64,000 nt of DNA from Limnospira fusiformis SAG 85.79 (GTDB taxonomy: Bacteria > Cyanobacteriota > Cyanobacteriia > Cyanobacteriales > Microcoleaceae), in the NCBI RefSeq assembly GCF_012516315.1, contig NZ_CP051185.1:765459-829458 (forward strand), read 5' to 3'. Under the pieces are notes generated by a model that searched no databases, was not told the origin of the DNA, and saw only the letters and a program-made list of their open reading frames with translations. This document shows positions 1 to 10,400 of the stretch, piece after piece. The first letter of the stretch is position 1, and each line of letters begins with the position of its first letter. The position numbers and the translations under genes are program-made.

Positions 1-1533
1 ATTCCTTGAAACTTCTGCATAATCCAGCGAAAGGTCGGTTTAGCGGTGGGTTGTTGGCGTTGGTCGCGCACCGTTTGCTTCTGAGCATCTAGCGCCTGTC
101 GCAGTTGGCGTTCGGCGAGGGTATACACCATAAGGGTTAGGGCCATGATGAGAGCTAAGGCCTCGACCCGCTGCGGCTTTTTGACAAAGACGCTACTGGC
201 AAAGAAGAGGGGGTCTTTGAGGAAGCGAAAGCCTCTCTCGACGGTCTGTTGCCCTTTATATTCGCTCAAGCAGGTCTGAGCCGGCCAGAGGGATTGCTCC
301 AGTTGATTGGTGGCTAGAATAAAGCGACTACGCTGACGGCTAAAGCGGTCTTCCGCCGTGGCGGTCTGCTGTAACGTGGCCTGGAGCCGATAGCCCTGAA
401 CTGGGGTGGGTTCGGCGGATTTGGCGGGACGACCGGGGGTCGCTTGGCCTGCACCGTCTCCAGGGAGACCTGAGTGAGCTGATGCACCTCGAGTCCATCT
501 TGAAACTGCATCAAGGCCTCGAGGGCATCGGGTTTGCAAGCAAAGACCCGCTGGGTCAGCTTTTTCAATTGGCGGTTGAGGCGGTGTTCGAGCTTCTCTA
601 ATTCGGGTTGCCAGAGGTCGGCATTGGCTTTGCGGGTTTGGCTTTCGACGAGGCGTCAGCGCTGGCGCACTCCGGCATAGGTCTGCTCAATCTCCCACAT
701 CCGGTAATCCTTGGAGTTGCAGGGGACTTCAGTCAGTCGGGTGACATCGCTGTGCACCAGCTCTTGAGCCGCTTTTAGGGTCAGCGACGCCGTGATAGCC
801 ACCCCGTGGTCTCCATCTGCTGCAGATTGGCTGCTGTGTAAAAGGCGGCATCCATCACAACGATACCGTCGCTAGTCCATTGGTCACCAAACGCCTTGAG
901 CACCTCTGCAAACTGCTGAGTGTCCTGTTCATTGCCACTGGCCAACTGCAACCATAGCGGCACGCCACCGTCGGCGGCACAGACTAGAGTCATCAAAAAC
1001 TGTTTCAAATCTGGACGATGGTCTCGGGAATAGCCTCGACACAGCCGAATTGGGCTGGGTTCTGCTGATGTCTCACCGGGGGGAGCTGACTCAAGTCCTA
1101 CCTCGGATTTCCCCTTCGAGCACCGCTGATACTTCCCTTCTACTGAGATCGAGGTGGCATCGAGATGACGCTGTTGAATATCAATTCCAAATCGTTCCAC
1201 AGCCTGGAGCGCCACCTGGAGAAAAAATGATGTCGTCCCTTCTGCGTAGAGTTCATCCAACACTCGACCTAAGCGGTCGTCATTCAAGTGACGAGCCTCT
1301 ACCCCTTCCCCGAGCAGATGAGACACCGCTTTACTCTCAAAAAACTCGCTGAATAAATACAACGGTGCACTGAGAAAGCCTAGGGCGTTCAAAATCATGG
1401 CTTTAACCACTTGTCCGGCACTCACATGCTCCAAGCTATGAGGTTCAATCCGCTTATCCGTCAACTCGACCAGGCCAAGTTCGTCAATCACTCCAGCCAC
1501 TAAACCCAGATGGTCTAAATTTTTAATCTGCAT
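1..1533 (-). pseudogene. IS1634-type (DUF4277) transposase, broken and running off the left edge
   Basis: The N-terminal 250 residues (781-1533) read cleanly and look like the DUF4277 start of IS1634-family DDE transposases. The frame then breaks at about 781-783 and continues in another frame with a sequence including VHSDVTRL and DYRMWEIEQTYAG. An in-frame TGA follows at about 656, where the family usually has a Trp codon, and another frame change occurs near 420-440. The C-terminal part (FSRQRSRFILATNQLEQSL, then FRFLKDPLFFAS) runs to base 1, so the true 3' end is outside. Two frameshifts plus a stop make it non-functional. The element appears to have landed in, and truncated, the IS630 copy next to it. 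Confidence 0.85.
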
Positions 1534-1618
1534 CGCCAGAGCCTACCGCTCGAAGGAACCCTTTCTAGCCTAGACTAGCACCATATCTTTTATTCCCTGT
1601 CAACCTGCGGAATGTAGG

Positions 1619-1898
1619 TTGAATTTTTGCCAGTCGGTAATTTTGTGGTTATTGCCAGGTCGGTGATGAGGTTTAGGGAGGAAGTCTCCGGTCTGTGCTT
1701 TTCTTTGCAGCCAGAGATTAATGGTGTTCCGGCTGACATGGAAAACTTGACTGGCTTCTGTTTTGGGCATACCGTCTAGTTCAATGGCATCAATAACTTT
1801 TTGTCTGAGGTCGTAACTATAGGGGGCTGGCATTTTTGGTCTTCTTAGTCATCTCGTCCTCTCCATTATACGTCCTAAGTGTTCTGTCTTGTGCTATA
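1619..1898 (-). mobile_element. IS630 family element, 5' remnant
   Basis: This stretch matches the left end of the two full IS630 copies in the window. It has the outer end TGCTATA at 1892-1898, the ATG at 1831-1833, and about 70 residues of the helix-turn-helix N-terminus (MPAPYSYDLRQKV onward). Similarity stops after TDWQKF at about 1619, where the IS1634-type element begins. No catalytic domain remains. Its outer end lies only 38 bases upstream of the lipA start, so it may affect lipA transcription. Confidence 0.9.
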
Positions 1899-1935
1899 AT
1901 TGGCTAAAATCAAGCTAAACATATCATGAGCTACT

Positions 1936-2814
1936 ATGGTATCTAAACCCGATTGGTTGAGAGTTAAAGCGCCCCAGTTCGAGCGCGTTGGGAACGTTAA
2001 AGGGATCCTGCGGGATCTGGGATTAAATACTGTCTGTGAAGAGGCTTCCTGTCCGAATATTGGGGAATGCTTCAACGCGGGGACGGCTACATTTTTGATT
2101 ATGGGTCCGGCTTGTACCCGCGCCTGTCCCTATTGTGATATTGACTTTGAGAAAAAACCACAGGCTCTTGATCGGACAGAACCGGAAAGATTGGCTGAGG
2201 CGGTGCGACGGATGCAGTTAAATCATCTGGTGATTACGTCGGTGAACCGGGATGATTTACCTGATGGGGGAGCATCTCAATTTGTCCGCTGTATTGAATC
2301 GGTACGATCGCTATCTCCCAAAACTACCATAGAGGTATTAATCCCAGACCTGTGTGGCAATTGGGAAGCCCTAGAGACCATTCTACAGGCTAAACCAGAA
2401 GTCCTCAACCATAATACTGAAACTGTCCAACGATTATATCGGCGGGTTCGTCCCCAGGGTGACTATCACCGTAGTTTAGAATTATTAAGGCGATCGCGAC
2501 AAATCGCCCCGTGGTTATATACCAAATCTGGGTTAATGGTAGGATTAGGTGAAACCGATGCAGAAATCCGCCAAGCCATGGTAGATCTGCGAGAGGTTGA
2601 CTGCGATATCCTGACCCTAGGACAATACCTGCAACCGAGTTCTAAGCATCTGGCTGTAGCTGATTTTATTCCCCCGGAACAATTTGCGACTTGGAAAGCC
2701 TACGGGGAGTCTCTAGGGTTCTTACAAATTGTCGCTTCTCCCCTGACTCGTAGTTCCTACCATGCTGAACAGGTGCAGAAGTTGATGCAGCTTTACCCTC
2801 GCAGTTCCAATTAG
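1936..2814 (+). CDS. lipA: lipoyl synthase
   Basis: Radical-SAM enzyme that inserts two sulfurs into protein-bound octanoyl groups to make lipoyl cofactor for 2-oxoacid dehydrogenases and the glycine cleavage system. The 292-residue length is normal. Both iron-sulfur cluster motifs are visible: C34-x4-C39-x5-C45 for the auxiliary cluster and C60-x3-C64-x2-C67 for the SAM cluster. The C-terminal RSSYHAEQ is also typical. The start [11 protein letters not shown] fits the family. The upstream region is almost entirely IS630 remnant and the downstream DNA is intron and IS material, so this is a lone core gene surrounded by mobile DNA. Many cyanobacteria carry two lipA paralogues; which one this is cannot be told from the window. 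Confidence 0.95.
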   Translation: MVSKPDWLRVKAPQFERVGNVKGILRDLGLNTVCEEASCPNIGECFNAGTATFLIMGPACTRACPYCDIDFEKKPQALDRTEPERLAEAVRRMQLNHLVITSVNRDDLPDGGASQFVRCIESVRSLSPKTTIEVLIPDLCGNWEALETILQAKPEVLNHNTETVQRLYRRVRPQGDYHRSLELLRRSRQIAPWLYTKSGLMVGLGETDAEIRQAMVDLREVDCDILTLGQYLQPSSKHLAVADFIPPEQFATWKAYGESLGFLQIVASPLTRSSYHAEQVQKLMQLYPRSSN

Positions 2815-2856
2815 CCAGCCATCAAAGTAGTAGCAGGTGAAAGGCTAATTGTGATC

Positions 2857-2865
2857 ATGATCTCA
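2857..2865 (+). other. possible first exon of the IS607 tnpA gene
   Basis: ATG ATC TCA lies immediately before a group II intron 5' end (GTGCGAG at 2866) and follows an AGGTGAAAGG purine-rich stretch 12 bases upstream. If joined to 4870, after the last intron 3' end, the frame continues as MISVEDKPIARYVKPK, which runs directly into the conserved start of IS607 serine recombinases. The join is inferred. The intron that begins here is truncated, so this exact splice may no longer happen. Confidence 0.4.
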
Positions 2866-3058
2866 GTGCGAGACGTTTAGGCATCAAATAGGGCTGCAAT
2901 GCCCGAAATAACTGCCTAGTGGGTACTCCAACCCCTTGGTTGGATATAAGAAGCGAGCTGATGGCCATCCTCATAACTGTTTATATGTCCCAACGCTTGG
3001 ACATGACCTTCCAAGCAAGGCAGGGAGCTCAAGGTCACAAAACAATTTGCTGAGTGGA
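2866..3058 (+). ncRNA. group II intron, 5' fragment of domain I
   Basis: Begins with GTGCGAGACG, a match to the group II 5' boundary GUGYG. It aligns with the 5' parts of the introns at 3144 and 3708 through shared blocks such as AACTGTTTATATGTCC, GCAAGGCAGG and CTCAAGGTCA. Similarity stops near 3050-3060, so domains II-VI are missing here. It is either a deletion relic or the 5' part of an outermost intron that lost its middle. Confidence 0.75.
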
Positions 3059-3104
3059 GTCGTGACCCATTTCAGTAGAGAGCATGATTTCATCTCAAAT
3101 TAGG

Positions 3105-3132
3105 TTAACATTTTACGGCAATACGGTATAAT
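3105..3132 (+). promoter_or_regulatory. sigma-70-like promoter just before an intron start
   Basis: TTAACA (3105-3110) and TATAAT (3127-3132) are separated by 16 bases. A start site about 7 bases beyond the -10 box would fall near 3139, only about five bases before the intron 5' end at 3144. Activity is not proven. Confidence 0.45.
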
Positions 3133-3143
3133 AAGCGAGAAGA

Positions 3144-4869
3144 GTGCGAGACGTTTAGGAGTCAAATAAGGCTGCAATGCCTGAAATAACCTCCTAGTGG
3201 GACTTCCACCCCTTGGTGGAATATAAGGGATTCGCACCCCTGACCATCCCATAACTGTTTATATGTCCCGACGCTTGGAGAAATCTAAGCAAGGCAGGGG
3301 ACTCAAGGTCATAAACAAACTGAGAAATCAGGGCGTTGAGAGTAACGGCGATAGCCACCCCCAGTTTTAGGAATCACAGCCCGTCAGATTGAAGCGGGGA
3401 ACGGAAGGCGTGAGGGAAACCTATTCCCAATAATCCGACCACTGCCAACTATCCATGACTAAGGAAATCTGAATGTTCCGGCTTGAACCATCGTAATTAT
3501 TAAGTAGCGAAATAGGTTGATACGCTGCGCTCAAAAGAGCAAGGGGAAAAGTAGGAGTTTTCATCCACTACCTACACAGACCTTTAAAATTACCCCGGTG
3601 GACAGGACAAGTCTAAAGATGGAATGCCCGTATAAACGGAACGTTTAAACCCCTCATAGGTTCTCAGCAGGATGTAACTGCGGAGTAGTGAAAAGTGTAA
3701 GCGTATGGTGCGAGACGTTCGGGTATGAAATAGGGCTGAAATGCCCGAAATAACTACCCGGTGAGGATTCCAGCTCCGAATCTGGATATAAGGAGACCTC
3801 TCCTGAGCATCCTCATAACTGGTTATATGTCCCGACGCTTAGGGAACTAAGCAAGGCAGGGAACTCAAGGTCATAAACGAACTGAGAAATCAGGGAGTAG
3901 AGAGTAACGGCGATAGCCACCCCCAGTTTTGGAAATCATAACTCCAGGATTGAAGCGGGGAACGGAAGGCGTGAGGTAGAACCTACTACCAAGACGCGAC
4001 CACTGCCAACCATCTATGATTAGCAAGACCGAATGTCCGACTTGAACCATCGTAATACACTAGCAGCGAAATAGGTTGACACGCTGCGCTCAAAAGGGCA
4101 AGGGGAAAAGTAGGGGGTTCGTGCGACTACCTATACAGACCTTTAAAAGTACCCCGGCGGAGAGGACAAATCTAACGATGGAATGCCCATATAATCGGAA
4201 CGTTGTAACCCCTCTAATGCTCTGCCTATAAACCAGTGAGTAATGCTATTCACAAGGCAGTAGTGAAAAATGTAAGCGCATGCTTAGAGGGTGAAGGATG
4301 TGACCAGAAGCTAAAGCCCAATTGTCATGGTTGGGATATGCCCACAGGTCACGGTGGGGATATAGATACTGCGGTCAGTAAGAGTATAATGGCGAGGACG
4401 AGTTTAAAGACTACGTGGTGCATATAGCTCTGAACATCGAAGTAGAAAGCAGGTCTCTTGATTCTGCTCCTTTGACAAATAGGGTATCCACACCAGGAGC
4501 CGTGTGATGGGAAACTATCAAGCACGGTTCTGAATGGGAGAGGGTGAAGGTGACTTCACTCTCGACCCCTAACCCTTTAAGGGGAAAGGATGTGACTGAA
4601 AGCTAATGCCTAACTGTAATGGTTAGGATATGCCCACTAGTCACGGTGTGGATATAGAGACTGCGACAAATAAGAGTGTTTATGACGAGAGCGAGTTTAA
4701 AGACTACGATGTTGTATTTAGCTCCAAAAGTTGAAGTCACAAAGCAGGGAGTTGTTGCCCTGTTCCCGATGTCAAAAGGGGTATCTACATCAGGAGCCGT
4801 ATGAGGTGAAAGTCTCAAGTACGGTTTTGAATTGGAGTTGGGGAAGGTGACTTCCCTTTCGACCATAAC
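3144..4869 (+). ncRNA. group II intron, ORF-less, host of a nested intron
   Basis: The 5' end is GTGCGAG at 3144. Its 5' part runs to 3707, is interrupted by another complete group II intron, and resumes at about 4574 with AAGGATGTGAC and following blocks shared with the inner intron. Domain V (4794-4827) is 34 nt, starts GAGCCGTATG, has a GAAA tetraloop and ends in ACGGTTT, close to the canonical catalytic hairpin. Domain VI follows, with a candidate branch-point A at 4862 and a 3' end in CCATAAC at 4869. No reverse transcriptase is encoded, so mobility or splicing help would have to come in trans. The 3' exon is the IS607 tnpA relic. Confidence 0.8.
3708..4573 (+). ncRNA. group II intron nested inside another group II intron (twintron)
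   Basis: Starts GTGCGAGACG at 3708 and has a complete set of blocks similar to the host intron, including a 34-nt domain V at 4497-4530 (GAGCCGTGTG, GAAA loop, ACGGTTC) and a domain VI ending CCCCTAAC at about 4573. Removing it joins ...GTAAGCGTATG to CCTTTAAGGGG..., which restores the same arrangement seen uninterrupted inside this inner copy at about 4270-4295. That is direct evidence for insertion of one intron into a sibling. At about 866 nt it has no maturase ORF. End positions are accurate to a few bases. Confidence 0.8.
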
Positions 4870-5497
4870 GTTGAGGATAAACCTATTGCCAGATATGTCA
4901 AACCCAAGGAAGCCGCCCAAATCCTTGGAGTCCATGAAAGAACACTCCGCATATGGGACGACAATGGCTCAATCGAGACCATCAGAACCCCCGCTGGGCA
5001 ACGACGATAAAACGTTGAGTGATATACTGCTGCCAAATCAGGCAGTGACAAACGCAAAGTCGTTATCTATGCCAGAGTTAGTAGCCGCGCCCAGCAGTCA
5101 GACCTCAACCGACAGGTGGCCGGCCGCACTGTCCAACCTCTACCCCGAAGCAGAAGTCGTCTCAGAAATCGAAGGCGGGCTCAACTTCAAGGGAAAGAAA
5201 ATGCTGGCTTTACTGGGACATCATTTGTCAGGAGATGTCGGCATGGTTGTCGTTGCCCACCCAGACCGATTGGCAATATGGGGATTTGACTTGTTTCGAT
5301 GGCTCTGTGAGCAAAACAGGTGCTCACTCATGGTTCTCAACCAGACAAGTCTCAGTCCAGAACCAGAAATGGTTGAGGACATCCTCACTATCCTCCACTG
5401 CTTCAGTTCCCGATTATACGGACGGAGTAAATACAAAACTCAGGTCAAAGAAGATCCGGATTTACCCCAGCCTAGAGCTAAATCAAGTCTGGCGTAA
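4870..5497 (+). pseudogene. IS607-type serine recombinase (TnpA), broken
   Basis: After the intron the frame reads ARYVKPKEAAQILGVHERT, the MerR-like DNA-binding start of IS607 TnpA. It continues through IRTPAGQRR to TAA at 5008 and TGA at 5020. The same frame then gives the serine-recombinase core KVVIYARVSSRAQQSDLNRQ. A GGCC repeated at 5118-5125 shifts the frame, and the rest (LYPEAEVVSEI, LSGDVGMVVVAHPDRLA, FDLFRWLCEQ) reads in another frame to 5497. Two stops and a 4-base insertion make it inactive. It overlaps the start of the tnpB relic, the usual IS607 layout. Confidence 0.85.
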
Positions 5498-6315
5498 ATG
5501 GCTGGCTGCTTGTCGGTATTGCTACAACCAAGCAATTGCATTATCTAGGAGTGGTAAACGACTAAGCAAACTGAAATTACGCAACGAAGTGATGCAGAGC
5601 GACTTGCCTGCATGGGTCAAAGAAACACCCTGCCATATTCGGCAGAATGCTATCTTTGATGCCTATCTCGCCTTTTCAGCCAGTCCTGGCGCAAGGTTTA
5701 GGAGCTGTCGGGATAGTTCTCAAGCCATCAAGTTTAACGATGCTAATTTCTCTTCAGGGAGTTGGTATCCAAGACTCACGAAAGGATGAACTTTCATGGT
5801 TTCCGAACCCATCCCTAAAACTTGCGGGCAAGGGACTCAGTTGGTGTTTACCAAAGGTCGATGGTTGGCGATTTTCCCTGAACCAGTTGCCGTTACCCCA
5901 ACTGAAGCGAATGGCGTAATTGCATTAGACCCGGGTGTCCGAACTTTTATGACCGGGTTTGATGGCTCTCGGTTTCTGGAATTGGGCTCCGGAGATATAG
6001 GACGCATCACTCGGTTATGTCAACATTTGGATGATTTGATGAGCCGAATCGCCAAGGAACCCTGTCGTTCAAGGAGGCGACGGATGAGGCAAGCGGCTCA
6101 ACGAATGAGAACCAAAATCCGCAATCTAGTTGATGAAGCCCACAAACAAATTGCTCACTACTTGACTCACAACTACAGCCTAATTTTTTTGCCCACCTTC
6201 GAGACTTCCGATATGGCTAGTCAGGTAAAGCGGAAAATCAGGTCTAAGACTGCCCGCGCCATGCTGACATGGGCGCATTATCGATTCAAACTAACCCTGA
6301 GACATCAAGCCGAGA
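5427..6315 (+). pseudogene. IS607-type TnpB (RuvC-like, Cas12 ancestor) relic cut by IS630
   Basis: Reads TKLRSKKIRIYPSLELN..WRKWLAACRYCYNQAIA, the standard TnpB N-terminus, but the likely start codon is now GTA. A TGA at 5786-5788 interrupts LTKG-TFMVSEPIP in the same frame. The next segment has the RuvC-I block ALDPGVRTFMTGFDG and a RuvC-II-like LPTFETSDM. Coding stops at the IS630 insertion (6316), before the zinc finger and the third catalytic Asp. TnpB proteins are RNA-guided nucleases that help IS retention; this copy cannot work. I found no clear remainder of its 3' end beyond the IS630. Confidence 0.85.
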
Positions 6316-7277
6316 TATAGCACAAGACAGAACACTTAGGACGTATAATGGAGAGGACGAGATGACTAAGAAGACCAAAAATGCCAGCCCCCTATAGTTA
6401 CGACCTCAGACAAAAAGTTATTGATGCCATTGAACTAGATGGTATGCCCAAAACAGAAGCCAGTCAAGTTTTCCATGTCAGCAGGAACACCATTAATCTC
6501 TGGCTGCAAAGAAAAGCACAGACCGGAGACTTCCTCCCTAAACCTCATCACCGACCTGGCAATAACCACAAAATTACCGACTGGCAAAAATTCAAGGCTT
6601 TTGCCCAAGAGCATGGCGACAAAACAGCAGCTCAAATGGCTGAACTTTGGGATGACGACATCTCTCCTCGCACCATATCCAGAGCCTTGAAGAAAATTGG
6701 CTTCACCAGAAAAAAAAACTTACGGCTACCAAGAACGTGATGAGCAACAGCGAGAGGAGTTTATGGCTCAGATTGAACAGATGGAGCCGGAAGAAGTGGT
6801 CTACCTCGATGAAGCCGGCATGAATAGTCAGGACTCGGATTACCCTTATGGTTACTGCGAGGAAGGAAAACGCTTCCATGCACTCAAATCAGGGAAGAGG
6901 CAGGGCAGGGTAAGTATGATAGCCGCATGGTGTCATCAACAACTCTTAGCTCCCTTTAGCTTTGAGGGTTGTTGTAATCGGACAGTGTTTGAGTTGTGGT
7001 TGGAGTTCATCTTAATTCCAACATTGAAGCCAGGTCAGACTCTAGTATTGGACAATGCAACGTTTCATAAAGGGGGACGGATTGCTGAACTGGTGGAGGC
7101 AGCTCAATGCCGTTTACTCTATCTACCACCTTATTCGCCAGACCTCAACAAGATAGAGAAATGTTGGTCGTGGCTGAAAGCCCGTATTCGCCACTGCATT
7201 GAGCAGTTTGATTCTCTCCATGATGCCATGGATTCCGTTCTCAAAGCTGCGTCCTAACCACCTTGACTAATGCTATA
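6316..7277 (+). mobile_element. IS630 family element, complete copy A
   Basis: The ends are imperfect inverted repeats: TATAGCACAAGAC... on the left and, read inward from the right, TATAGCATTAGTC..., both reaching a shared TAGGACG. Both ends abut TA, the expected IS630 target duplication. The rebuilt empty site is CCGAGA-TA-TCTCG, itself a palindrome. At 962 bp with two overlapping reading frames it looks intact. It inserted in the tnpB relic. Confidence 0.92.
6381..7257 (+). CDS. IS630 transposase made by ribosomal frameshift (orfA/orfB)
   Basis: orfA (6381-6740, 119 aa) holds the HTH region MPAPYSYDLRQKV...ASQVFHVSRNTINLW. orfB (frame from 6697 to 7257) holds the DDE domain, with VVYLDEAGMNSQDS, LVLDNATFHKGG and LPPYSPDLNKIEKCWSWLK. 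The two frames overlap at a run of nine A residues near 6710, where a -1 slip would fuse GFTRKK to TYGYQERDEQQRE. All three acidic DDE positions appear to be present, so this copy could be active. Programmed frameshifting on A runs is known in cyanobacterial IS630 elements; here it is inferred from the layout. Confidence 0.88.
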
Positions 7278-7482
7278 TCTCGCCTAATTCAATTAGTGAT
7301 TTCCCTGGGCAAAAATACCCTACAACCGAACACCTAAGCCTCATCAATATGGTAGTAGCTTAGGGGTGGCTGCCATCGCCTTTTGGTGTCACCAACAACA
7401 ACAATTATAGCCCAGTTTCCCGCAACCGGGTTATAGCAGAGCCATGTCCGATGCTCAGGGATTGAATGCTAATTTCACCGGT
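7278..7482. other. intergenic, with a possible older transposase scrap
   Basis: No gene is called here. The + strand at about 7350-7425 can be read as SSLGVAAIAFWCHQQQQL, which resembles the IS630 stretch VSMIAAWCHQQLLAPF. This suggests a diverged second transposase fragment. The rest is unremarkable. Confidence 0.35.
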
Positions 7483-10400
7483 TCATCGTGCCAAGTTTTG
7501 CAACCACTGGAGGAGATGGGCAATCAAATCGGGGTCGCTTTCTAGGAATTGCGGTAATCGGCACTCGGGGAGGCGTTGGGGGACAATCACCGCCATGGGG
7601 GGATGGCTAAAGCGGGCGAGTTTATTGAGTACCGCGATATCAAAGCCTTGGGGGGGTGGGTCGGTGGGTTCTTCGTAGAGGATGAGGGCAATTGGATGGT
7701 CGCTGAGGTCATCCTCGCAGTAGGCTTGTAATTCGGCAATGGTACGGGGTTTACCGTCGGGACTGGGGGGACATCCGGCTTTTTTCAAGGTGGTGTAGAT
7801 TTGCAAGGCGGGGTTACTAGGGTCGCTGAAGCGGCTGCCATCGATGCAAATGGCTTGGCAGTTGACGGGGTGGGTTTGGATGGCTTGGTTGAGGATTTGG
7901 GGGACAAGGGCGAGGTTACACTGTTGAATAAAGGGGGTGTTGTCTTCCACTTCGGGATGAGGGGTGGTGGGGAGATTGTGCCAGGGTTGATAAAATTCGG
8001 GATAGGGGAGGTTTTCGGCACAGTTGCAGATGAGTTTGTAGGATGCCTTGAATAGGTCAAAGTTGTTTTCGTAAACTTCATCGCTGAGGCAGTCTTTTAA
8101 GGCGGAGACGACTCCTGCATATTCTTCCGGTGTGGCGAGGATTTTCCCTAAACTCCATGCTGCCAGCCTACGGATATCTTCATCCTCAGTAGTGCGGATA
8201 ATTTCGAGCAACCCAGCGATCGCCTCTGGATTTCCTGGGTCGATTTCCTCTAAACTATCTACCGCCAAGCTACGGGTACTTTCATTCTCAGTGGTGCGGA
8301 TAATTTCAACCAACCCAGCGATCGCATCAGGGTTTCCCTGTCCGATTTCCTCTAAACTCCATGCTGCCCGCCAACGAGTCAATTTATCCTCAGTGGTGCG
8401 GATAACTTGGAGCAAACCAGCGATCGCATCAGGATTTCCCTGTCCGATTTTCCCTAAACTCTCTACTGCCTCCCTACGGGTCTTTTCATCCTCAGTCGTG
8501 CGGATAACTTGGAGCAAACCAGCGATCGCATCAGGATTTCCTTGTCCGATTTCCCCTAAACTATATGCCACCAGACCACGGGTATCTTGATCCTCAGTGG
8601 TGCGGATAATTTCAAGCAACCCAGCGATCGCATCAGGGTTTCCCGGGTCGATTTCCCCTAAACTATATGCCACCAGACCACGGGTATCTTGATCCTCAGT
8701 GGTGCGGATAATTTCAAGCAACCCAGCGATCGCATCAGGGTTTCCCGGGTCGATTTTCCCTAAACTCTCTGCGGCCAGCCAACGGGTATTTTCATTCTCA
8801 GTGGTGCGGATAATTTCGAGCAAACCAGCGATCGCATCAGGATTTCCTTGTCCGATTTTCCCTAAACTCTCTGCGGCCAGCCAACGGGTCTTTTCATTCT
8901 CAGTGGTGCGGATAATTTCGAGCAAACCAGCGATCGCATCAGGATTTCCCTGTCCGATTTTCCCTAAACTATATGCTGCCCGCCTACGGGTCTTTTCATT
9001 CTCAGTGGTGCGGATAATTTCGAGCAAACCAGCGATCGCATCGGGATTTCCCTGTCCGATTTTCCCTAAACTCTCTACTGCCTGATAACGGGTATATTTA
9101 TCCTCAGTGGTGCGGATAATTTCGACCAATACAGCGATCGCATCAGGATTTCCTTGTCCGATTTTCCATAAACTTTCTGCCGCCTGAATACGGGTATATT
9201 CATTCTCTGTGGTGCGGATAACTTGGAGCAAACCAGCGATCGCATCAGGATTTCCTTGTCCGATTTTCCATAAACTTTCTGCCGCCTGAATACGGGTATA
9301 TTCATTCTCTGTGGTGCGGATAACTTGGAGCAAACCAGCGATCGCATCAGGATTTCCTTGTCCGATTTTCCATAAACTTTCTGCCGCCTGAATACGGGTA
9401 TATTCATTCTCTGTGGTGCGGATAACTTGGAGCAAACCAGCGATCGCATCGGGATTTCCGACACCGATTTCCTCTAAACTATATGCCGCTCGCCTACGGG
9501 TATCTTCATCCTCAGTCGTGCGGATAATCTCGAGCAAACCAGCGATCGCATCAGGGTTTCCCTGTCCGATTTCCTCTAAACTCCATGCTGCCCGCCAACG
9601 AGTCAATTTATCCTCAGTGGTGCGGATAATTTCGAGCAAACCAGCGATCGCATCGGGATTTCCTGGGTCGATTTCCCCTAAACTAAATGCTGCCTGATAA
9701 CGGGTATTTTCATTCTCAGTAGTGCGGATAATTTCAAGCAATACAGCGATCGCATCAGGGTTTCCTGGGTCGATTTTCCCTAAACTATCTGCTACCCGCC
9801 AACGGGCCCATTCATTCTCAGTGGTGCGGATAATTTCGAGCAATACAGCGATCGCCTTGGGATTTCCTGGGTCGATTTTCCCTAAAGTCTCTGCTGCCTG
9901 CATCCGACTGTCCTTTTCTGGGCAATTCTCAATAAGTTCAATCAGTGCGGACATCGCCAAGGGTCTAATGGTTTGTGGTATCACCTCTCTCGCCGCTTCT
10001 TCGATGGGTTCTAAAAAGGTTTGCCATTCCTGTTTTTCAGTATTGAAATAACCAAACCCCCACTTCACCACCTGCCGCACAATATCGGTAGCCAGAGAAC
10101 AAGTCTTAAATTGATTAATTTCAGCAGCAGCCAGCAAATATGTTTTATATTCATAAAAATCTCTGACCCCATCCTCAAACTCAACCAACGCCCGAATAAA
10201 CTCCTCCTTCTTCTGAGCCTGAATCTCCTTACGCCCCAACCAACACAAAATCACCTGCTTCCACTGCTTCTCAAAAATCCGATACCGCCTCCCCGCCACC
10301 GGAGAATCAACATGATTCCGAGGCAGAAAATAATCCCAATCCTCCACCGCCAACGCTGCAAAATACTCCTGAAACGTCGCATGATAAAAGGCAAAAATAC

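Noticed and set aside
4236-4427. Small ORF inside the inner intron as a maturase
   Set aside because: It is only 63 codons, lacks reverse transcriptase motifs, and overlaps conserved intron RNA blocks.
2866-4869. Intron 5' repeats as riboswitches or direct-repeat RNA genes
   Set aside because: The GTGCG 5' ends, 34-nt domain V and domain VI order identify them as group II introns.
8132-10051. Long plus-strand open frames through the HEAT array
   Set aside because: They are antisense shadows of a 102-bp repeat, which keeps all frames open. The minus strand gives coherent HEAT protein and family ends.
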